Assembly: GCF_932526225.1 (NCBI RefSeq)
Contig: NC_064047.1
Coordinates: forward strand, 10,460,494 to 10,524,493
From: Nematostella vectensis
Lineage: Eukaryota > Cnidaria > Anthozoa > Actiniaria > Edwardsiidae
Direction: 5' to 3'
DNA: 64,000 nt
A model generated the notes under the pieces. That model saw only the letters and a list, made by a program, of their open reading frames with translations. It had not been told where the DNA came from and ran no database searches. Made by a program: the position numbers and the translations under genes. Shown in pieces: positions 31,215 through 44,074 of the stretch. The stretch's first letter is position 1. Every line of letters starts with the position of its first letter.

Positions 31215-34200
31215 ATGGCTGGACTTTTCATGCTTTTTGGTTTTTCGCTTCTGCTTGCCAGCTTTTTCACGATCGCCGAGTCGATGGAAAGAAAAGAAAA
31301 TGAAAGAAGTGCAATATTCATGAAAATTGAAGGTAAATATGCTAGGCAAATAGCTGAAATTTCTCGATTTTCAATTAGTTCAAAACGGACGGTAAAGTTT
31401 TTCCATGGCGTAAAATATTAACTTTGTGTCGAACACATAAAAAGCACACGTCTCGTATTACTGTTTTTTTAAACCTTTTCTTTATTCTAAAAAAATAAAA
31501 TAGACAGATGTTGATAAAATAGAACAAAACTTTACAAAAACTTGGTTATTCAAATATACTAAATATCCACAAACTCCTCTTCTAATATATAGAGAGAAAA
31601 ACAACAAGCTATCGGAAATAGTACAAAGGGCACAAAACGGATCTGTTCCGCAAAATATCTGTTCCGCAGCCCGTCTTTTTTTTCTGGTTTGGAAGATGAC
31701 CCCTCGGTTGTTGGGAAAAACATTTACAGACAAAATCTGAACTGAACATGAACGAGTAAGTAAGAATACATTACTAAATAAGAGAAACAATAGAATTGTC
31801 AAGTATTACGATTTGAAAACATATAACCGTTTCATTCGTTTCAAGTCGGCGAGAAACCACCATTTATAATTATACTTTTGCTGCTTTATTGTCTTGCATT
31901 TTTCCGTCTTTAGACGTGGGTTCTTTCTTTATGTTAGTTATGTTAGTAAAAATATCTTTCGAAGACTTTCTATCTTTCATCGCGCATCGCGATGTTGTGT
32001 CAAACGGTTTCGTCGTGTAATCGATCTTCCGCAGTGTGACAACCAGTCTGTTGGATACGAAATTCGACAGCAGACTCAGGGAAAATCGGGAATTCTTTGA
32101 CTAAAACAATCTATGATTGTGATAGAAGTTCTAAAATTGTTTTCGCACTTGTTATATGTTTGAAAGTTTGTGTTTTCCTCGAGTGGAGGCAAGCTTGTCA
32201 GGAAAGCGTGGTAACATAGCTCACGTGGGCAAGGTTGGCCGAAACCACAGGTTTCCCGAGCGATGACCACAAAAATTGAGTCGCATAGTTATATACCATT
32301 TCTCTATACCTATGGGGCTCCGCGCGCGCCCTACGGCCGCGCTGGCTCCGCTATAAATGCTAGCTAGCGTCCTTTGAAAGCTTAAAACTTGACATCTAAA
32401 AAGGCTTTTGGGTTTGTTAGCCTATGGGTACACGAGATATGATTTCCTTTGATGTGTATAGCCAGAACCTAACCTTGGACTTCCGTGACTCACGTAAGCT
32501 TTACAGGGTTACTACTGACTACAATGATGACCCCACTACAAGCGCTTGCTGGTCTAGTGCGCATGACAAGCTCTACACATGATTACAATGATTGACAGAA
32601 TATTTCGACTATTTCTGCATTTGTAATTAAAAAGTTTTACGTAGCTACACCATAGTTACACTACACTAGACCTAAATATTACTTAGAAGTTACCTGTCCG
32701 TGAAGTCCAGATCCAACTTTCTGCGTTTATTTATTGAGTACAGGAAGGGAATTGCATAGTGCTAAATTCCCATCTCCTCGTACCTCACCCAACTTTCAAG
32801 AACCACGTGAGAAGACATCGGCACGTCCCTTTGACATCAAGTTATTTAGAATTAGAAACCGCTTCCCAGAGGAATTCCTTGTGACATGATTCCCTGTCAA
32901 ACGATTCTATGTTAGGTTAACTAAACAAAAAGCTTTTAGCTGTTTAGTCATTCTGTTAACTTCCGACAATTTGGCAGCTAGTATAAAATATCGAGTTATT
33001 ATAAATAGTATGCTTCGTTACTTCGCCGCGTGACATTAAACTGTTTCTAGAAGAGGCCTCTTTTCTCTGTATTTTGCTGGGCTGGACGAGAAAATTAAAA
33101 ACGACCAGTGAAATACTGAGAAAAGAGGCCTCTTTTAGGAGGAAAGATAAACTGAGTCTGGAGAAAGAGCAAAAACCGCTTTTTTTGAGTTGTGTTATAC
33201 GAATTTCAGTCGCGTAGCTGGATTGGGCGCAGGAAGCGTGGCCTCTCAATATTTTTCATGATACAAACAGGAAGCCGGAAATTCGAGTGTAGAAATAACT
33301 GGGGAAAGGGTTCGAGTTAACGGGGTTCCACTGTATATCTCCCCTTCACAGAGTAAACTTGTATCTAAACAGGTTTTGCCATCATGAATGGCGTGATCTC
33401 GGAACATGATGTGACGTCATCAGTTGAATGTGGTCAGAAATGTCTCATGCATTATCAGTGCCGATCGTACAACTTGGTCAGCGGAACTTTATGTCAGTTG
33501 CTCAATGTCACAAAGACAACGGCAAAAGATTCCTTGGTTGAGACACCTTACTCCATTCACTTCTATGACATTAGTGAGGTAAGGGAATAGAAATAGACAG
33601 TCGGAAAGTTGGACGGACGGACGGACGGACGGACGGGAGTAAAAAAATTGTGATATAATTGGGATATAATATGTGAAATGTGATATAATTGTTTTATGCC
33701 GCCTTGCTTATTTTTTCCTAGACTTTTAAATCCTGCCTGGATTTCCTGAAGATTGGAATTACTGAAAACGGCATTTACACCATCACCGGAAGTGACGACA
33801 AACAATTCAGTGTGTACTGTGACTTCCGGTCTGAACCACCCGCAGCCTGGACTCTAGTTATGGCTTTTTCTCGGAGAAACAGAAGAATCGACGCCTTCTG
33901 TAATAAGGCTTTCTCCGTCGACATCCAGCGCAACGAGAACAACCCCAACTGGAATGACTTCCGGCTGTCCCTTCCCAGAATGCAACTCCTGAAATCCCAG
34001 TCCACTCATTGGCGCGTTACCACAGGATTCCCGGTCTATGGTGTAGACTACAGAGATTACGTTCGTGGAAATTTCTTGGCATTCGACATCATGACGTTCA
34101 GTGGAGGTGGTATCTGCAAACCGGTTGAATTGGTTAACATCCGGGGACTCTTGGGAACTAACACGGAGGCGGCGTTTTGGCAGAATGGAATAGGTTTTCA

Positions 34201-34369
34201 TATTGACAGCGGTGCCACTCATTGTCAGTTCAAGCCAAACTCGGGCGCAGTCCATAGCGAGAACAACTTCGGCTATTACTGCGAATCTGATCCCTCGATG
34301 AACGTGAATTTTCGCGGAACGAAAGACGACGACAGCACCACTGAGTATTGGTTCGGAGGATACGCATAG
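31215..34369 (+). CDS. secreted PAN/apple plus fibrinogen-like protein, copy 2
   Basis: Three coding exons, 31215-31332, 33373-33578 and 33722-34369, have lengths (118, 206, 648) and phases identical to copy 1 and give 323 residues. Exon 1: signal peptide (MAGLFMLFGFSLLLASFF). Exon 2: PAN-like domain with the same four cysteines. Exon 3: fibrinogen-like domain. About 21 residue differences from copy 1 in exon 3 all lie in its C-terminal part, after GFPV; the encoded part before that is identical. The acceptor and donor words match copy 1. Intron 1 has a foreign 850-bp insertion (32300-33150). Role as for copy 1: extracellular recognition or matrix, inferred. Confidence 0.88.
31640..31745. repeat. 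dispersed repeat shared with 51020-51130
   Basis: Both carry TGTTCCGCAGCCC, a T-run, GGAAGAT and CCCCTCGGTTG. Family unknown; noncoding. Confidence 0.6.
32262..32353. repeat. left arm of a wide inverted repeat around copy 2 exons
   Basis: The sequence GAGTCGCATAGTTATATACC, TTTCTCTATACC and GGCCGCGCTGGCTCCGCT recurs reversed at 34757-34853. The outer 45 bp also occur once in copy 1 (21107-21145). It may be the end of a transposon family. Confidence 0.8.
33051..33136. repeat. hairpin AAGAGGCCTCTTTTCTC
   Basis: Arms of about 32 bp begin and end with AAGAGGCCTCTTTT; the loop is about 20 bp. It lies at the right edge of the insertion in copy 2. Confidence 0.8.
33613..33638 (+). repeat. (GGAC)n in intron 2 of copy 2
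   Basis: About six units; orthologous position to 21709-21745 in the paralogue. Confidence 0.9.
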
Positions 34370-34471
34370 TCCAACAATCAAGTTTCAAGGATCAAGGAGT
34401 GTCATGAATGTAAAAATGCCTTTAAGATTTTTTCGTTTTCTAAAGCCAATTCATATATTAATAAGTACTTC

Positions 34472-34556
34472 TTAACCAAGCGCGAGGTCTGTACGGCCTG
34501 CAAAAAAAGACCGGGGTCGGATATCTCTTCGTACAGACTGAGCAAGCGAGGTTAAT
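34472..34556. mobile_element. small MITE-like inverted repeat
   Basis: Left end TTAACCAAGCGCGAGGTCTG and right end reversed (ATTAACCTCGCTTGCTCAGT) are imperfect inverted repeats around 85 bp, just after the copy 2 gene. Confidence 0.5.
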
Positions 34557-34756
34557 AAAAGTTTTATTATATGGCTTTAACAGATTAAAATGAGGAGAAA
34601 AGCACTGATCGACTTCGAAAAAGGCGGGAAAACAAGAAGCGCTCGCGCACGGGTCAACTAAAAAAATAATAATTCAACGGCTTTTCGGGCTACTCATTCC
34701 TATTTCCGCCGGAAGCTTACAAGCTTTATCCGTGCTATAGATCATTCATGCTTCAA

Positions 34757-34853
34757 AGCGGAGCCAGCGCGGCCGCAGGCGGCGCGCGAAGCTCCATGGG
34801 TATAGAGAAATGTTATATAACTATGCGACGCAGTTTTTTGGTCATTGCGCGGG
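34757..34853. repeat. right arm of the wide inverted repeat
   Basis: Reverse complement of 32262-32353 with some mismatches; together they enclose exons 2 and 3 of the copy 2 gene (about 2.6 kb). Confidence 0.8.
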
Positions 34854-34859
34854 TACCCT

Positions 34860-37800
34860 GTGGTGTCGCCCGTCTGCCTGCCTGCACGTGGAGCCAGCAC
34901 AATTTGCAATAACTTAGCAAAACGCCACCTCAGTGAAATAATTATAGAAGAATATATTTTAGCACTATCCGAGAATGCTACATACTTAATAAAACCCCGA
35001 AAGTTGCATCAAAACTTACAATTATTTAGTTTTGTGTTTTTGTATTTACACTCACGGGAACCCTGCGTCTAATTTTTCCCTCGTTTTGCTCTTCTAACTC
35101 GCGGCCGACACCGTGAATTGATAAAGTTTTTGCATTATTTTCGTCGTGGCCAAAGCCAAGAAAGAAATTCGACACATCTTAACACACTTTTATAATAAAA
35201 AGACATACAAACGATGGATGGAAGGACAAAGGATGGATTTGGAAAAATCAGGTAAGTAAGACGTCAATTTTATAAACTTCGTCGGAGCTAGGAAATTTTT
35301 TGTGTTGATATATTTGTAGCACTCAAACAGTTAAAGCCATGATGGGATGTTGATGTTTAATTATACCTAGTTCCTAACTAGTAATTCAGCTAGTTTGCTC
35401 ATACATTATCCCACAAAAAGGATAGAAATTGTGCGATTGATTGTTCGTAAACAAACGTCGCGTTTGTTTTAGAAAATCTTTGAAGAAGTGGGGAGTGGGA
35501 TAACTTTTTAACTGTAAATAAAGAACGATTTCTTATCTGGAGATTCTTCATCACATTTAAGTTCTGTCAGTTCTTTTATGAAGGATATCGAGCGAGGAAC
35601 GGTTTTAGTTTATATTTTGTGAGTTCGTAGAACATTTAAAATTTAAAATGAATTCTGGTTTGAATTTTAGAAATCAAAAAAAGGTTCATGAGGGGTAATA
35701 GGTTCTAAAAAGATCTGCTTTACCTACACACTTCCCTTTTTGCATATGATTCTTTTTCACAAAAAGATATCTTGAATACTCCAGCTCAACGTTTTCATAC
35801 AACATCTCAAAACTCCCATCTCTTCAATTTTCATAGAAAACTAAAGACAGCTTTTTGTTGGGAGCATTTAGTCCGATACCTATAGTTTATCTCCACAGCT
35901 TTTCCTAAGAAACTCTGGCTCATAAGCCCCTAAAAAACAGACTTCATATATTAATTTTCTGTTCAAGGTTTTATTTTAAAGGTTACTTGGAAATATTTTT
36001 AATTTTAGGTTTATCAATTAGGTTTTGTTCAGCATAACATTTATATCTTTAGTATTCTTCCGTAGCGTTTTGTCACTGTTCTCCCATTTTTACTACTAAA
36101 AGTAGTCAAAAACTTTGAAAACAAGTTAGAGTGGTTTATTTCATTCACCTTTTGACAAAGTGGCTGGTACAAAACACTGACCAACATTGGCCCTTATTGC
36201 AAATGGACTAAATGGGTTTTCTAGTTAAAAAAAATATATTGTTTCAATTTGAACTAATTAACTGCACAGGGTTTTGTGAGCAATCTACTTTTTAAATAGC
36301 TGATATGAATACAGCTCAATACTTAGGAATCTGAGATGATATTTGCAAAAATCAACAGAAATGTACCATTTGACCTTTCATGCAATTATTTCAAAGATAG
36401 TTTAGCACTGTACATGGAAGTGATGTGAAATGAAAATAAAGCTGCCTTTTTTTAAACAAACTGCATCTTTTTGTAATGCCACACCAAGCCCTATTTTATG
36501 TTTCAACACAAAAATACTAGGTGTACATACCCTTGAAACCATGATGCTTCAATATGGGGGTCTAGTGGGTCCATGGACCTCATAATTTAGAGTCAGCTTT
36601 TTGTACGATCCACCCAAGACAAAGTGTCAAGTATTAGCCAAAAAAAACAGTAAAGAAGGTTGATAAAACTGTTTATCCATTATTTGTAATTTCTACCAAT
36701 TATTTTTTTTATTACCCTTCAACTGAGAGAAAATTATAAAAATCAAGAAAATCTAGTAGTAGTGCAATGTGAAAGGAAGAAAGGGAATTTGGACAGTGTA
36801 GGCAAGTAAGCAGCACATTTACTGGCAAAAACGATATGCTAATGTATAGAAACGCGTTGTGTGCTGATATGGTTTTAAATGTTAAAGAGAATAAAAAAAG
36901 CACCCATTTTACTGTAAAAAACTAAAATTCATTTTCAGTTCTTCAATGTTCCCTATTGGATGATACCTCCATATACACCCAACAAGTTTTTCCGGGTTAA
37001 ACAACAATAAAAATATACATACACACATATTACACTCTACACCTGTGCATCAAGCACTTTTCTATGAACGGCTTCACTCACACCTTACATATATACATAC
37101 ATACATAGGTATTATAATATGGCTTAAATTGATTGCATGCTGGCTTCGTTTTTAGGCAGTGCCTAAATCTATGTTGATTTTTGTTTTTTGGTCGAAATTC
37201 GCAAACTCACCCGGCTATGTAAACAAAGCCCGCTGCGAAAAAAGATCCAAAACTTCCCACGGGCAAGCAATATCGTAGGATTCCAGCCCGCTCAACAGCC
37301 AATCAGAGCGCGCGTACTATCGTAGCCATATATTAAATGTATTTATCGATAAATTTGTTTCTTTCGGTGAATGGATTACTAATTAGAGTGGTTTAAAGCG
37401 GTTACTCGTACCATGGCACCTAGGGTGAGAGAGGAGGCAAAAAGGGGGAAAGTGGGTAGGGAAGGGAAGCTAGCACCAAACGAGGATGGCTGATAAGGGA
37501 CAAGGTGTGTGTGCCGGTGGAGAGAGTAGTGAGTAACAAGGGAATGAAATATGAGAAAACAACAACGTGCACATAAATGTATAATGTATGACAGTTAAAA
37601 ATGAATGGGATATTTCAAAGAGCTCTTATGAAAGGTTAAGCAGCTTTACGTGTGTTCTAGACCAGGTACTAGTCAGATGCAACGGGAAATAATAAGACTG
37701 GGTGTCGTGGGTACTAGGGGAACATGAATACGGTGTACCTGTATAAGAAAATGTCCGCATTTAAGAATTATTTCAAATAAGAGTGAATGCGTGAGCAGCC

Positions 37801-38400
37801 AATTCAGCTTACCCCCTACATGTCTACGTAAGGCTGCTTAGGAAGATGGATGATGTGGTATGTTCAAAGCAAACCTTCCTTTTTTGGCTTGTGTGCACCG
37901 TGGATTTTCTCTTTCTTCTTGGCTCGATAGCTGTTTTACTACACTTAATTTCTTAAGCATGACTTCTAAACCATCTTTCAGCTTTGCTTGATTTCTTATA
38001 CTGCTAGATCAAACTATTGGAAGCCGCAAATATATATGAGATATTAGTCTATTGGGAGCATCGTTGACAAATGTAAGAAAAATTGAATGCAATTATTGGA
38101 TAGCACATTGTGTTTGTTATGTTGTGAAGCACAAATGTTTCTGGGCGCGTACTCTCTTTTGTTCTAGATGTAAACCCCGCGCGATCACAATTTAAGAAGT
38201 TCCACCAATACGACCTTTGGTGGAGATGATCCCTGGATGGGCGCGCAAGGATTAAAACTACGCTTGGGCAAGCGAATGCACGCAAGGGGACTAGCTCATC
38301 TACTCTTGTCCGCCTAATTTTTTTTATCTTTATGATTATTCTCCGCATATTAAGCAGAAAAGACAAGCGTTATCAATGTGTTAAATGGAGTTGATTCTCC
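34860..38400. other. intergenic, no gene recognised
   Basis: AT-rich sequence. A GC-richer patch at 37190-37330 with AGCCAATCAGAGCGCGCG could be a decayed transposon end or a promoter. No coding similarity or splice-consistent exon found. Confidence 0.45.
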
Positions 38401-38621
38401 ACACTTTATTAATAATAATTTTCACCCAAAGATAATAATGATTATGAGACGAGAGGTAGCGGTTCCTTTTGCCTCCGCGCGCTTGGGGGTCTCGGGTTGG
38501 CATGTCGTCTTGCTGTTAAAGTCGACCTCCATTCCTACTTCACAGATCTCTCCTCTTCCAAGAGCACTTGTCTTACGCGCCACCTGGGTGTTCGTTTTCT
38601 TCCCGAAGACTCCTGTAGAAA

Positions 38622-38873
38622 TAGAAATGTTTTGTTCCAGAAAATATCCATACCCCCCTATTGAGGGTGTCAGCGGTATGACCCCACCCCACCCCACCCA
38701 TCTGTAATTTCTACCCCCCTAGAAAAAAATAAATACAGTAACTGTTAAGAAAAAAGGGCATTTTACACCCTCCCCTCTGGAAATTCCTGGGCGTTTGAAC
38801 CACCAGCCCCCCGGAATCTCCAATCCCCTCAATGAGGGGGGGGGGGGGGGGGGTATGGATATTTTCTGGAACT
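38622..38873. repeat. inverted repeat with long G-run
   Basis: AGAAAATATCCATACCCCCC at about 38638 and, on the other side, GGGTATGGATATTTTCTGG at about 38851 are reverse complements next to CCCTATTGAGGG / CCCCTCAATGAGG. A run of about 18 G lies at the inner edge of the right arm. MITE-like. Confidence 0.7.
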
Positions 38874-39170
38874 ACAAAATGTGCCCAGAAAACAACAGAA
38901 AAGAAACAAGGCCGCTCGGGAAACCTGTGGCGATGAAACGAGCGCGCGACTCGAGAAGCGGAGATCAAGGGGATTTGCCCACCACAGGAAGCCGGGGTAG
39001 CTATTTTGATAACTATCGATATACTATCGGTTTTAACATTTAGGGGCACAAGGCTAATATTCATGTTTTCTAAAATAATCGAATTTCATCTATCAAAATA
39101 AATCAAGACAACGATGTCACGAAAGACAACTCTGTCACGCAAGTCGGATCAGACTCTTCAACTTACAGCC

Positions 39171-39399
39171 GTTTGACAAAAGGTTGTCCTCAACCGGCTT
39201 TGCGACTACGCGACGAGCCCGCATGTAAGTATGGGTAAAAGCCACTAAAGCGCCTAGCTGCATATATTAGCCACTGATACCATCATCTCTATACAGCGTC
39301 TAAGCCTGAAGTTATGCAGTGGCTAATATGTGCAGCTAGGCTTACATGCGGGCTTGTCGCGAAGTCGCAAAGCCGGTTGATGACAACCTTTTGTTAAAC
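39171..39399. mobile_element. 229-bp foldback MITE
   Basis: Arms of about 58 bp start GTTTGACAAAAGGTTGTC and (reversed) GTTTAACAAAAGGTTGTC and include CCGGCTTTGCGACT and GCCCGCATGTAAG. A second inner pair (CTAGCTGCATATATTAGCC) extends the foldback almost to the centre. Confidence 0.88.
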
Positions 39400-39702
39400 A
39401 CAAACTCGCGCAAAAATACCTTTTTAGCGCAATGAAAGAAAGAAAAGAAAATAACTCATTTCAATCAATGGCAGTCGTCTTTTTCTTTATATAAATGGTC
39501 TAAAAAAGCCTGAGGCGAGCGCGCGGGAGCTGCCTGCAAAAAAAATGTTGCACAAAATGGCTGCCTGTAAAACCGTAGTAAACACGAATTCCTGCATACA
39601 AATGCCGAATATGCTCGACATAGACAATCCCAGGGTGACAAAAAAAGCGAAAAAATTATTGAAGCAAGGCTTCCAAATATGGTATCAAGGAATGGCAACA
39701 TT

Positions 39703-40616
39703 CTAACCCTTCATCAGCCGATTTAGCTGCTTTTCAACCTCGGCGGCCTTGTGACACTGCACCGACTTGTAGTACACAGACTTGACCTGATCAACCGGTT
39801 CCTTACACCCGGGAACTTGTCTGCTCTCCATCACGTCCTTCCGTGTGAAACCGTGAGACTCCAAGTGAGCGTGTTTCAAGAGATTCTTCATGTGGCCGGC
39901 TGAGGTCGTGTATTCCCCAACTTTTCCTAAAAAAACAACAACAAAAAAAAAAAACAAGAAACATGTGAAATGATGAAATTGAAGATACGTGAGAGACCCT
40001 GCTATAACTTTAACAATATTCTTAATGTAGCCGCCTGCGGTGGCGTGTTCAATAGCTCAAGAACGGCTCAGATAAATAATGCAAAAAAAGTGAATTTTAC
40101 GCTCTTCGTGATGAATTCAAATGCATTGCGCGAAATAAAACGTCGCAAAAATCGGATCCTGAAAATAAAGCTTAGGAATGGCAATAAAGTGTTTATTTTT
40201 GCCCACTTCTTTATTTAACTAAAGCCAACGGGTAAGTGATTGAAGAAATTGATGAACAAGCAATACAGCAACTAATGAGAGAAAGTAAGCAAGCGAATAA
40301 TTTCAATTAATAAGAGGAAATAGAGGGACCCGAGAATATCTGTTGGAAGAGAGTTTGCGGATCAAAGAGTTACAAAGGAGTAGGAGGTTTTAAAATTTCT
40401 AGCAAAGCATTCAAATCGTTTAAAATCATCTGGTTCCATAAAATTCCATCTGACAATTGAAATACAGTCGTGACGTATCGCAAAATTCTCGCGCTGATCT
40501 TTCTCCATCAAGACAAATCAACCGTGTAAAATTCAGAAGAAGAAAAATTACTTACCGCCCACACAGCTTGTTGCAAGTAGAACCACGACCACGGCAATGC
40601 TCAGCTGGAGATGCAT
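39703..40616 (-). CDS. small secreted protein, two exons, unknown family
   Basis: Exon 1 (40556-40616) codes for a signal peptide (MHLQLSIAVVVVLLATSCVG) and ends in a GTAAGT donor, phase 1. Exon 2 (39703-39926) follows a long T-rich acceptor tract ending TTTAG and codes for 74 more codons including the stop. The 94-residue product is basic and rich in Lys and His (HMKNLLKHAHLESHGFTRKD) with two mature cysteines (VPGCKEP; SVQCHKAAE) that could form one disulfide. I recognise no family. The clean signal peptide, donor, acceptor and phase make a real gene likely. A downstream in-frame Met is absent, so the start is firm if the gene is real. Confidence 0.72.
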
Positions 40617-40829
40617 GCTGGGAGGTTTGTAAAGGTTCACTTTGAGAATTGACAGTTTCTTCGCTTACGGCTCAGAATTGATCTGATAAATCTGCTCAAT
40701 TCAGCTTCTTTTGTACCTTTGGGAGCTACGAAAACGTGACCTGGTAAGCGCTCAAAACAATATGGTCAAAACCAGCTGTGTTTGCATTTCTCTCTTTTCT
40801 AAACATTTGGAGCTTGATACTGTAAGAAT

Positions 40830-41170
40830 TCGTGTTTCCACTGGCAAATGTCATGATTTACCAGTTTGAGACTCGTGTATTGACATTTGGATCCCAAATA
40901 ATCATGTTTGCCCTTCTAACATGATTAGCATCCACTCCTCATACACTTAATTTTTATAAATGTTTCTTGTAATTCAGCCTCCGAACTGCGATTCTGGTTA
41001 AAGTCGGTCCTCATTTCTTTTCACTTTCCAATCAGTTATTGTTTTTGTTCTTTGCAAATAAGCGTCATACATTATTATTGTAGATGTAAAAGTCGCGTTA
41101 TTGTATTCATAAGTCGAGGTTAATTCTATTTGGTCGAAAATGGTTTCATTTTTGGTATGTCAAATACCCT
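40830..41170 (-). repeat. dispersed repeat, copy 2 (inverted)
   Basis: Reverse complement carries AATACAATAACGCGACTT and AACCAGAATCGCAGTTCGG as in 24890-25230. Confidence 0.7.
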
Positions 41171-43220
41171 TCTGTCTGAGAGTAAAAAAAGAATAATAAA
41201 ACAAGGAGAAAGGAAATGTCGCTATTGAAAAAAGATCGATGATAGAATATCTTAATTTGTAGCACGTCATAAAATGTAGAACCAAGATATACATGTATGT
41301 ATTTTATAAGGTTCACGAGTGAGCGTATTCGAGAGAATTAACACGGAAAATAGCTTGATAAAGGCTTTGCTATACTTTTTCTTAAACCTGGTGAAATTTC
41401 GTTCTTAAAAAGGGTTCTTGTATAAATGAGTGCGTGTATTTGGCTAAAACATGGACGGTTGCTCAACATTGAGACAGTAACTTCCTTTCTCACTGACAGA
41501 TTTGGGTTTAAGGAAGTGATAACACAATTATTATCAGGCTCCAATTAAATACAATGTAAATAGGCAGGAAAAGTAGAACACACCAACAGGTTTAATGAAC
41601 GGAAAATATATTAACAACGTTCTTATGTAAGACACTGATTTTGATATCATGGTTATTATTGTAAATAATTACAATATCATAATAAATGTTTGGATTTAAC
41701 TGTTTAACTCATCAACTATAGATGGTTTTGAAGTCGACGCATGCATTCATAATTTTTAAGGCACTATCAGTTTTAATATTATCTAAAAGACACCACACAA
41801 CAAATAGAGTTTCTTTTATTTTATTCGACAAGGGCTTATAACTACACATGAATGCTATTGCGCTCCTATCAGATGAATATTCTAATTTTCATTTGCTTCG
41901 CTACGCCAGCAGATCAAACACCAACTACAACCCGGTCGCCAAGCAAGCAGGGCAAAATCGAACTAGAGAAAGTTGAACAAAATATTAAACAGAACATAAT
42001 TTCAAACAGAATATTTGACCAAGGGATTTTTTATTTGTTTAAGAGGCCGTACTGGCGTGAAGTTCCCTTCAATTAAGGATAAGACGCAGCAAACAAGAAG
42101 CGGGAGAGACGAATCTAACTGTTGGTTTTGATTACTGTTAGTGTGTGAAAGCCATTTAAAAATAATCAGGTATTAAAAATAAATGGCCCTAAAGATGATA
42201 ACAACCGCTATATGTATGTATACACAAATAAGAAAAGATGAAGTTCTACCTTGAATGTATTTGGTCAAGAGACCATGATTTCCCTGGGTACCTTAAGGCC
42301 CTACACCCAACAGTGTAGTGACCATATTTGGTCAATGGAAGCTGCTGAATTTCACCGTCACACAGGAAGCCCAATGTCAATATATGATCGTTTACTATTC
42401 ATAACTGGAACTTGCAAAAGCTTGAAACTCGAACAGCTATCCAGACAGTCTCTTCCTTTTCTTTTATTGATTTCAATTCTTATCATTTTGATAAATGTAT
42501 TCAAAGCTTAAAGCCGCATTGTCACCAGTCCACTTCCGGAGGTCCGACGGAAACCTCAACCGTTAAAAGACAAAAGAATCTATTAGAATCCGATATATTT
42601 AACATGGCATCCGCTCTAAATTATCAATCACATCCTCGAAGAAACTTGCAATATACACACTGCTTTCAATATTTTAAATTATTTTTCGCGTTTTCCGTTA
42701 AAAATCATGGGAGATTATAACGTAATCGACCGGAAGTAAAGGTTCATCCTGTGTAGTGCCCTCAGCAGATCTTGTTTCTTTGCCATCCGTTACAAAGAGG
42801 CGCGCTCGTGCTCTACAGGTATTATTATTATTGATGGCGTTTGTAGCTAAGATGAGATATTAAGTACCGCGACATTGTGCAACGCAGTGGCTCTGTTAAG
42901 CAAATTGAATGCGTTTGACGCAGTAACACGGCATCAGTATCGTCAGCATCAATGCTGTTCATTGCGTGGAGCTATCTTTTTGGTTCTATCACGAGCGGTA
43001 ACCGTTATTTTTGGTTACCACTTGGCTGGGGGAGGTACCGGGTTTTACTTCGCTGTTACAATCTAAAGGTTTACAAGATCTGACTGCGGCTTCTACCGCA
43101 CCCCTTTTTATACGGTCCTACGACGGCGTCCCCTAGGTAATCCGACACTGACAGCCATGGAAAGCGTTTAGCTCTGTTTAGATAAGGCTTCAGCCAATGG
43201 AAGTACCTACCCCCCAGAAG
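41170..43220. other. no gene recognised
   Basis: AT-rich sequence with short uninformative open frames. Nothing with splice-consistent coding. Confidence 0.45.
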
Positions 43221-43224
43221 CAGC

Positions 43225-43690
43225 CTTTCAGTGTTCGACCCGCTGGGACTAGGGTCTCCATTCGTGCTGAGAGCTAAGTTAATCCTGCAAGAGCTCTGGA
43301 GACAGCAGTACGATTGGGATGATGACATAACCAGACCACTTCTCGATGCTTGGGAAAATTGGAAGCATGAGATGACCGATCTACGAAACTTCTCTGTTCC
43401 CCGGTGTTATCTCAAGTCAACTGAAGAAATCACTAGCACTCAGATCCACATTTTTGCAGATGCGTCAGAAGAAGCCTTTGGAGCAGTGGCATACCTTCGA
43501 CACAGGCTCTAAGTGGTAACATTGAATGTTCATTTGTTCTTGGAAATGCCAGACTAGCACCCCTCAAGTCACTAAGTATCCCTTGACTTGAGCTCCAAGC
43601 AGCAGTTATGGCGGTCAGAATGTCGCAAGCGATAACCAAGGAATTGGACATCCCGCAGTCTCACGTTTTTACTGACTCGCAAAATCATAA
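43225..43690 (+). pseudogene. BEL/Pao retrotransposon fragment
   Basis: An open frame to 43510 has the Pao signature FDPLGLGSPFVLRAKLILQ, then LWRQQYDWDD, VPRCY and IHIFADASEEAFGAVAYLR (RNase H start). After 43510 the similarity goes on in another frame (GNARLAPLKSLSIP, stop, LELQAAVMAVRM, HVFTDSQ) to about 43690. LTRs and integrase are not visible. Confidence 0.88.
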
Positions 43691-44074
43691 CATTCATCTC
43701 GCGAAATCATAACATGCGAAATCATAACATTCGAAAAATTATATATGCAGGGTACATGGAGCTTTTTACCAATCCCGTGGCTCGTTACATTTGAACCAAA
43801 CGACAACCAGCAATAAGAAATCGCTTCACTCCGGCGGCTGGTGCGCGGGGGGTCTAAACAAGCTTTCTGTCGGTAATTTGCAGACGGTTATAATGGAACT
43901 ATGTCCGGCTGCACGCAGGCTATCACGATGGCAGTCCATCTCGAGATTGCTCACTTGATGATGACAGACAGCTTCATTATGGCATTGAGAAGGTTTACGG
44001 GATGTAGGGGAAACCCTAAACATACCTACAGCGGCGGGGGAGAGGGAAAACATGTGTGGCTGACTGGGATTACG

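Noticed and set aside
33854-34381. 175-codon minus-strand frame
   Set aside because: Antisense shadow of exon 3 of the PAN-fibrinogen-like gene.
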